The notes under the pieces are model-generated. The model did no database searches. It saw nothing but the letters and a program-made list of their open reading frames with translations, and was not told the origin of the DNA. Below, piece after piece: positions 59,075 to 64,000 of a stretch of DNA of 64,000 nucleotides. Where the stretch lies: NCBI GenBank assembly GCA_963747535.1, contig CAVVFX010000017.1:310001-374000 (forward strand). The letters run 5' to 3'. The position numbers were made by a program, and so were the translations under genes. Position 1 is the first letter of the stretch; each line of letters starts with the position of its first letter. Source of the DNA: CAVVFX01 sp963747535 (GTDB taxonomy: Bacteria; Acidobacteriota; Terriglobia; Bryobacterales; Bryobacteraceae).

Positions 59075-61183
59075 TCAGTTGAACGCAGTGGAGGGGTGCG
59101 CCGGTACACTTGGCGCGGCCGTTTCCGGCTCCTTGACCGCGGCCGGATGGCAAGCGAAAACACCGCGCAGGGGTGTCAATCCGTAGAGTTGCGGGTTCGA
59201 TCCCGACAGGTCAAATGCGATTGTGCGGAATGTTACATTACCTAAGCCCGATCGATCGAATACTTTCCAGTGAGTGCCGCCGTCGGTTGACCTGTATACA
59301 TATCCGAAATGTAAGGCATATGCTTCCCCATGATGTAATGGGTGAAATATTACGGATGTAACTGCGCCCTTGTCCATACCACCGTAGCGGAATGTCCACG
59401 TCTTACCGCCGTCAAGGGATTGATACAGGCCGTCTGACGTTGCGGCCAGTAACAAGTTCGGGTCCACATAGTCAAAAGCGATCTCGTAAATGACCTCCGG
59501 ATTGGACGGAAAGGCTGTACTCAGCGGCCATGTCGTGCCCCGGTCGTGAGACAGGAACAATCCGGCCGGAGTTACCGCGGCCAGCCCTCCACTATCACCG
59601 GGAGAGACAAATACCGCCGACACGGGCAAGTCGATCTTAGGCGAAATCTTCATGGGACGCCACTCATCTCCATTAGTGGTGGAGAAAAGGCCCGCCGAAG
59701 TAGCCGCAATTAAATACGAGTTTCTCCCGGTCGATGCTTTTAAAGTATTAATATGAATGTACGGCGACGGGAAGGACAGTGGAAGCAATTTGGCGCGTGG
59801 AGCAGGCGCCCGGGGGACTACCTTCGGATTCGTCTTAGAGGTCCCGGACTTAGGGCCCGGTACGGTATCCGGCGCTTTTCGCGAGGCCATCTCCGTCCAC
59901 GTGTGGCCATCGTCCTTGGAACGCAGGAAGCCCTCGAAAGATGCCGCCACCAGGCACGTGGTTCCACCGAGTGCCGCAAAACTCGTCAGATTCTTGCCGT
60001 GCAACGACTCTTCGCTGGCCAGTAAGTCCCACTTACCCGTTGCGTCTTCAGTCCGAAACAATCCTCCCCAGCCACCGTCGTAAATCGTGCTGACATACAG
60101 GAACGGGCGGCTCGGATCACCGCCGGTCTGCATGGTCGTAATGGTCCGCTCCACATATCCGTGGTTGATCTCGCGGAAGGTTTCGCCTCCATCCTCGCTC
60201 TTCAGCAAACCTCGCTGGTCGACCGCCAGGTACATGACGCCTTTGTGATCGAGCACCAGCGCATTGATGGAATCACCCATCGTCTTGCGCCATTCCGCGC
60301 CGCGGCTAGTCGATTTCCATAGTCCCAGCGTAGTCGCGGCGTATAGCGTCGAAGGATGTTTCGGATCCTGGGCGATAACATGGGTACGCCGGTTGGTCCC
60401 CGGAATACCCGGGAACTTGGCCCACAGCGCGCCGCCCGACAAACTGCCGTAGATCCCGCTGCAGGCACTGGCATACACGCGCTCCGGATTCTGCTGGTCG
60501 ATATGAATCGAGAAGACGTCGGAATCGTCAATCATGCCGGTGTGAATGGGGTGCCAGTTTTTTCCCCCGTCGTTCGTCTTCCAGGGAAGATGCGGCGTCC
60601 CGGCGTAAATCACCCCCGATTTCTTCGGATCGATGGCGATCGACATGACTCCCTGCTGCTCCAGGTTCTCCGCCGACGAGATGTGTTCCCAGGATTCGCC
60701 CGAATCCTGGCTGCGATACACGCCGTGGCTGGTGCCCGCGGCCATTACGTGCGGATCTTTCTCCCAGATGGCCAATGAGTAAACGGAAACTCCCGCCAGG
60801 GTTGGGATCCGGGTCCAGGTTCTACCGGCGTCGACGCTCTTGTAGAAGCCGGCGCCGTTCTGCGCCGCCGGCCGCGAATTCGTGGCTGAAATACCCGCGT
60901 AAAATGTCCGCGAATTCTCCGGGTCGATGGCGGCCACGTTGAGGGTTGCCTGGTACATCTCCTGCGGACCCGCAAACTCCGGCAGCGAGTGCCACGACTC
61001 ACCGGCGTCCTCTGTCCAATACAGCAGCAAGCTTCGGGAGCCGGCCAGCAAATGGTCGGGATTCCGCGCGTCGATAGCCAGCACGTGCGCGCTTCCGCCA
61101 TCGGGACCCAGAGGAATCCACTCCCCGAAAGCGGCCGCGACCGTGAAAAGAAGAAAAACGATAAGTCGGGGATTTACTCCCAT
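59075..61183 (-). CDS. Secreted BNR/Asp-box repeat beta-propeller protein
   Basis: 702 residues, signal peptide MGVNPRLIVFLLFTVAAAFG. Many Asp-box repeats: WTEDAGESWHSLPEF, KSVDAGRTWTRIPT, YRSQDSGESWEHIS, LKSEDGGETFREIN, LRSKDDGHTWTEM and YQSLDGGKTWTFRYG. They make at least two seven-blade propellers of the sialidase/Ycf48-like kind. A Pro/Lys linker is near residues 455-480. No sialidase catalytic residues could be assigned. Such proteins are frequent in acidobacteria and probably act outside the cell. Confidence 0.82.
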   Translation of the reverse strand: MGVNPRLIVFLLFTVAAAFGEWIPLGPDGGSAHVLAIDARNPDHLLAGSRSLLLYWTEDAGESWHSLPEFAGPQEMYQATLNVAAIDPENSRTFYAGISATNSRPAAQNGAGFYKSVDAGRTWTRIPTLAGVSVYSLAIWEKDPHVMAAGTSHGVYRSQDSGESWEHISSAENLEQQGVMSIAIDPKKSGVIYAGTPHLPWKTNDGGKNWHPIHTGMIDDSDVFSIHIDQQNPERVYASACSGIYGSLSGGALWAKFPGIPGTNRRTHVIAQDPKHPSTLYAATTLGLWKSTSRGAEWRKTMGDSINALVLDHKGVMYLAVDQRGLLKSEDGGETFREINHGYVERTITTMQTGGDPSRPFLYVSTIYDGGWGGLFRTEDATGKWDLLASEESLHGKNLTSFAALGGTTCLVAASFEGFLRSKDDGHTWTEMASRKAPDTVPGPKSGTSKTNPKVVPRAPAPRAKLLPLSFPSPYIHINTLKASTGRNSYLIAATSAGLFSTTNGDEWRPMKISPKIDLPVSAVFVSPGDSGGLAAVTPAGLFLSHDRGTTWPLSTAFPSNPEVIYEIAFDYVDPNLLLAATSDGLYQSLDGGKTWTFRYGGMDKGAVTSVIFHPLHHGEAYALHFGYVYRSTDGGTHWKVFDRSGLGNVTFRTIAFDLSGSNPQLYGLTPLRGVFACHPAAVKEPETAAPSVPAHPSTAFN

Positions 61184-61325
61184 GGCAATAGAATAGCGTG
61201 TGAGACCGACTTCAGTCTGTTACTGGAGTTAGGCCATATTTCTGGCGTCGTCCGCAAACACCTCTCCCGGTACCGGCGCTATGCCGGCCGTGCTCTACTT
61301 GAGATGGCGAACGAAGGAGTTCCAA

Positions 61326-61463
61326 ATGGACGAAGACTATAACGCGGGCGATAAATGCGGACGCTGCGGCTGCGCCCGCCGTGATCACACCCCGGCCTGT
61401 GCCAGCCACCCGAAGTGCAAGAATTTTTCAGCCCCCAAGGCTCCAAAGGCGAAGAAGCGCTAG
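61326..61463 (+). CDS. Small Cys-rich zinc-ribbon-like protein
   Basis: 45 residues from ATG 61326, preceded by GAAGGAG at seven bases. The sequence holds CGRCGCARRDHTPACASHPKC, giving five Cys and two His, enough for one zinc site, and a basic Ala/Pro/Lys tail (KAPKAKKR). No family recognised. Its TAG coincides with the edge of the degenerate element at 61460, so the original tail might have differed. Confidence 0.65.
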   Translation: MDEDYNAGDKCGRCGCARRDHTPACASHPKCKNFSAPKAPKAKKR

Positions 61464-62085
61464 ATTCCTTGAGGCAGAAAACTTGTTGTCTTTGCGTCAA
61501 GTTTTACGCAGCCAGTCTGGCCTGTTGCACCCAAGATTCGACCTCCTGTTCGAGTTTATCGAAACTGCGGCGCAACGAAGTTGGAAGGGATGACGTAGCC
61601 GGCAGCACAAGTCCGAGGCCGGGCCGCAGAATTCTGGAGTGAGTGCGGGTACAAAAAGCGGCGACGCGGAATCCGAATTTCGTGAGTTGGTAGCGATGGG
61701 TCTTGGGAATCCGTTCGATCAGGCCGTGAAGGCGGAGCCGGCGCAGTTGATATGTCGGCCTACGATTACGTGCAAATACATGCGGTCGATCGATTCCACT
61801 TGCAGCGTCACGTGCCGGTCCAATACTTCGGCCACGGTCTGTGGTAATTTCGATGGCGGCTCCGCTTGCGGGGTGCCTTTACGGCCGGGCGATCGCCTTA
61901 CGGTGGTCCCACTCATGGAGGTTATTGAATACCTTCCATCTCATGCACGCAAGCGGAGCCTGCGATCAGTTTGCTTGCGCGTTGGCGTTTCGCCGCATTA
62001 GCAGTTGGGTCACGATAGATGCTCCCTCTGCGCCCTCTGCATCTGCGGTTCATCATTGAACCGGACGCTGGGGTCGACCGCAGAG
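61460..62085. repeat. Degenerate multicopy element, long copy
   Basis: 626 bp; its ends match 20565-21008 and the inner 184 bp (61702-61885) are unique to this copy. A small hairpin (AAAACTTG / CAAGTTTT, about 61478-61505) follows the left edge. It carries the pseudogene given next. Confidence 0.85.
61504..61916 (-). pseudogene. Decayed member of a conserved multicopy family
   Basis: The start MSGTTVRRSPGRKG leads into LDRHVTLQVESIDRMYLHV, the N-terminal signature of the family, and then the reading frame breaks near 61740. In another frame QLRRLRLHGLIERIPKTHRY continues and runs to WVQQARLAA and TAA at 61504. The long centre of the normal protein (several hundred residues) is deleted. Family function is unknown to me; it is usually found in many copies per genome. 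Confidence 0.65.
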
Positions 62086-62095
62086 TTATTCTGAG

Positions 62096-62794
62096 TTAGT
62101 CCGTCAAGGGTTTTGCCGATAATTTTTTGAAGCCGGCTACATCCTTCCACTCAAGGGCGCCGGGGAGCGGGCTGCTGCGTTTCTGTTTTGAGTCCATGTA
62201 GAACTTCTCGTCGTAGGGCTTTCCATCCTTCCAGCATCGGAAGATAATGCGGATCCATTTGTAGGCCAATGCCCGGACGGCGGCTGGGTGAGCTACGTCG
62301 TTCTCGCGCTTGTGTTGGTAAAAGGCATTAGCCCACTCCGAATCCCGGATAGAGAGGAAGGCATACTCATGAAAAGTTTGGCGCAAGAATTTGGGACAAG
62401 CCCAGCGGAAGTGAATCCACTCGTGTTTCCCGCTGGCCTCGGTGATGGGTGCGATGCCGCTGTAGCATTGCATCTCATAAGCGCTCTGGTAGCGCTCGCG
62501 GCTCGACCCGAAGGCCACGATGAGACGCGGTATCATTACCGCGCCGGCCCCGGGCAGTGAGGCGAAAAGCGGGGTGTCGGGATGCACAGCGACGAGTTGC
62601 TGGATCTGCTGGTCCAAGCGGTCGATGTTTTCGCATAGGGTCTTCAGCAAAGCCAGCAGTCCGAGCGCGACGGTCGCTTCGCTCAGCAATACGGCTTCGT
62701 CATTGGTGACCGGGACGGCCTGGTAGATCGCGTCGATGCGCTCTGTAATACGTTTTAAGGAACGGCTGTTGTGTTGTAAGAAAAACTTTTTCAA
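62096..62794 (-). pseudogene. IS110 family transposase, 3' remnant
   Basis: 232 codons matching the C-terminal Transposase_20 region of IS110: SLPGAGAVMIPRLIVAFGSS, YQSAYEMQCYSGIAPITEAS, CPKFLRQTFHEYAFLS and AVRALAYKWIRIIFRCWKDG. The catalytic Ser is probably in the ...SGKHEW/SIRD region. The N-terminal DEDD nuclease half is missing; upstream a frameshifted fragment (LAQHGMPAYEECLRFL) remains at about 62795-62935. The frame begins with TTG after a stop. The element lies right next to the degenerate repeat and 200 bp upstream of dnaE. Confidence 0.82.
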
Positions 62795-63001
62795 CGTGCG
62801 CTAGAAAACGGAGGCATTCCTCGTATGCGGGCATTCCATGTTGGGCTAAATCATGCTGGGCTACTGCGGAGTTCCGTAATTGTTCGAAATCATTGCGAGC
62901 CACCCATCTGCGACCATTACAACGCTGCTGCACGCCCCAACTTCAATCAGACTAAAATAGAAACAGCTCCCCTCCCCCAGAACGTGAGCCCAGTTTTCCG
63001 G

Positions 63002-64000
63002 ATGTCCGACAAACCTTTCGTCCACCTGCATTGCCATACCGATTACTCGCTACTCGATGGCGCCTGCGAGATCGGCCAGTTGATGGATGTCATCGCCGAA
63101 CAGAAGATGCCCGCGGTCGCCATGACCGACCATGGCAACCTTTTCGGCGCAGTCCAGTTCTACAATACTGCCAAGTCCAAAGGCATCCATCCGGTCATCG
63201 GCTGCGAAGTCTATGTCTCGCAGCAGGGCCATAAAACCCGCAGCGATACCGATCGCTACAACCACCTGGTGCTGCTGTGCGAGTCGCAGGAGGGCTACCG
63301 CAACCTCATCAAACTGGTATCCACCAGCTTCCTCGAAGGCTTCTACTACAAGCCGCGCGTCGATAAGGACCTCCTTTCGTCGCATTCCAAAGGACTCATC
63401 GCCATGTCCGCGTGCCTGCGCGGCGACGTCAACGAAACTATCCTCGCCGACAAGTACGACGACGCGCGCCGCCTCGCCTACACCTACCAGGACATCTTCG
63501 GCAAGAACAACTTCTTCCTCGAAATACAGGACCACGGCCTCGAGCAGGATGGACGCCTGACGCCCCAGGTGAATCGCCTCTCGCACGAAACCGGCATCCC
63601 GCTCGTCGCTACCAACGACTCCCACTATCTCCGGCGCGAGGATGCTCGCGCGCACGAGATCCTGATGTGCATCCAGACCGGGAAAACCATGACCGATCCC
63701 AATCGGATGCATTGGGACCATCCGGACTTCTATCTCAAAACGCGCGACGAGATGATGAAGCTCTTCGGCGAACTCGAAGATTCACTCGACCGCACCTGGG
63801 AAATCGCGCAGCGCTGTCACGTCAGCCTCGACAAGGTCAAGGAGCCGTTCCCGAAATTTGTCGTGCCGGAGCACCACGACGTTCACAGCTATTTCGAGCA
63901 CGTCGCCCGCGAAGGCTTCGACAAACGCATCCCGCGCCTGGAAGCCATGCGCAACCGCGGCGCTCTGAAGCATGATCTTCCCGATTACCGCGAGCGGCTG
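63002..64000 (+). CDS. dnaE: DNA polymerase III alpha subunit, 5' part (runs off the window)
   Basis: 333 codons from ATG 63002. The PHP domain begins at once: HLHCHTDYSLLDGACEI (His8, His10, His12, Asp14 metal ligands), then AMTDHGNLFGAVQFY and YNHLVLLCESQEGYRNL. Further on PLVATNDSHYLRREDARAHE is the dnaE signature. Replicative polymerase in the cytoplasm. The polymerase palm and the C-terminus lie outside. No promoter could be placed firmly; a TAAAAT at 62953 is possible. Confidence 0.95.
   Translation, partial: MSDKPFVHLHCHTDYSLLDGACEIGQLMDVIAEQKMPAVAMTDHGNLFGAVQFYNTAKSKGIHPVIGCEVYVSQQGHKTRSDTDRYNHLVLLCESQEGYRNLIKLVSTSFLEGFYYKPRVDKDLLSSHSKGLIAMSACLRGDVNETILADKYDDARRLAYTYQDIFGKNNFFLEIQDHGLEQDGRLTPQVNRLSHETGIPLVATNDSHYLRREDARAHEILMCIQTGKTMTDPNRMHWDHPDFYLKTRDEMMKLFGELEDSLDRTWEIAQRCHVSLDKVKEPFPKFVVPEHHDVHSYFEHVAREGFDKRIPRLEAMRNRGALKHDLPDYRERL

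Noticed and set aside
59188..59210. GGTTCGATCCC resembling a tRNA T-arm
   Set aside because: No acceptor or anticodon arm around it; it lies inside the coding frame of the BNR-repeat protein.

Overview
The window looks like chromosomal DNA of an Acidobacteriota member, most like the Solibacter/Bryobacter lineage. This is inferred from three things: a VWA protein of the type seen in that phylum, many secreted beta-propeller, beta-helix and esterase proteins, and GC-rich coding with a diderm set of flagellar genes (L-ring, P-ring) and an OmpA-type porin. No rRNA, tRNA or CRISPR array was seen.

Layout. 1-9.2 kb (mostly minus strand): an FG-GAP repeat protein, a Uma2 nuclease, bacterioferritin, a truncated second copy of an amino acid permease, an Rpn-type nuclease, a Ser/Thr kinase, the intact permease, a tiny basic protein and the helicase PcrA. 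9.2-20.5 kb: signal peptidase I, a second tiny basic protein, a Tat-exported DUF362 protein, glycogen phosphorylase, two multi-pass membrane proteins (one a GT-C glycosyltransferase), MutY coupled to an S24 peptidase, and the VWA protein. 20.5-21.7 kb is a graveyard of pseudogenes and repeats. 21.7-25.5 kb holds a secreted beta-helix protein translationally coupled to a c-type haem protein.

25.5-46 kb is the flagellar cluster. The minus-strand operon reads fliK-flgD-flgE-fliN-fliO-fliP-fliQ-fliR-flhB-[RAYT transposase]-flhA-fliA-fliN/Y. The divergent plus-strand operon reads flgF-flgG-flgA-flgH-flgI-flgJ(N), followed by fliS (minus strand), a lytic transglycosylase and a CheY-like regulator. 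Together they supply the export gate, switch, rod, hook, rings, hook-length ruler, flagellar sigma factor and filament chaperone. Filament, MS-ring, ATPase and stator genes are not in the window.

46-53.9 kb holds a glycosyltransferase, a secreted alpha/beta hydrolase, a GNAT acetyltransferase, a secreted metallo-beta-lactamase-fold protein, a small DUF6582-like protein, a flippase-like membrane protein and an unknown membrane protein. 53.9-56.7 kb is a tight housekeeping operon xseB-ispA-tlyA-nadK. 57-64 kb holds an OmpA-type envelope protein with two terminators, a BNR-repeat secreted protein, a small Cys-rich protein, a degenerate multicopy element, an IS110 remnant and the start of dnaE.

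The most interesting non-genic content is repetitive DNA. (i) A REP/RAYT system: a Y1 (HUH) transposase gene flanked by two inverted REP hairpins and wedged between flhB and flhA, with four more dispersed REPs and one diverged REP lying inside the signal-peptide region of flgI. (ii) A palindromic MITE-like element in three copies, two of which supply the TAG stop codon of the adjacent gene. (iii) A degenerate gene family in two copies about 41 kb apart. (iv) A partial permease duplication separated by a kinase and an Rpn nuclease. FliK is also unusual: 1270 codons with about nineteen 19-25 residue Pro/Ala/Thr repeats.
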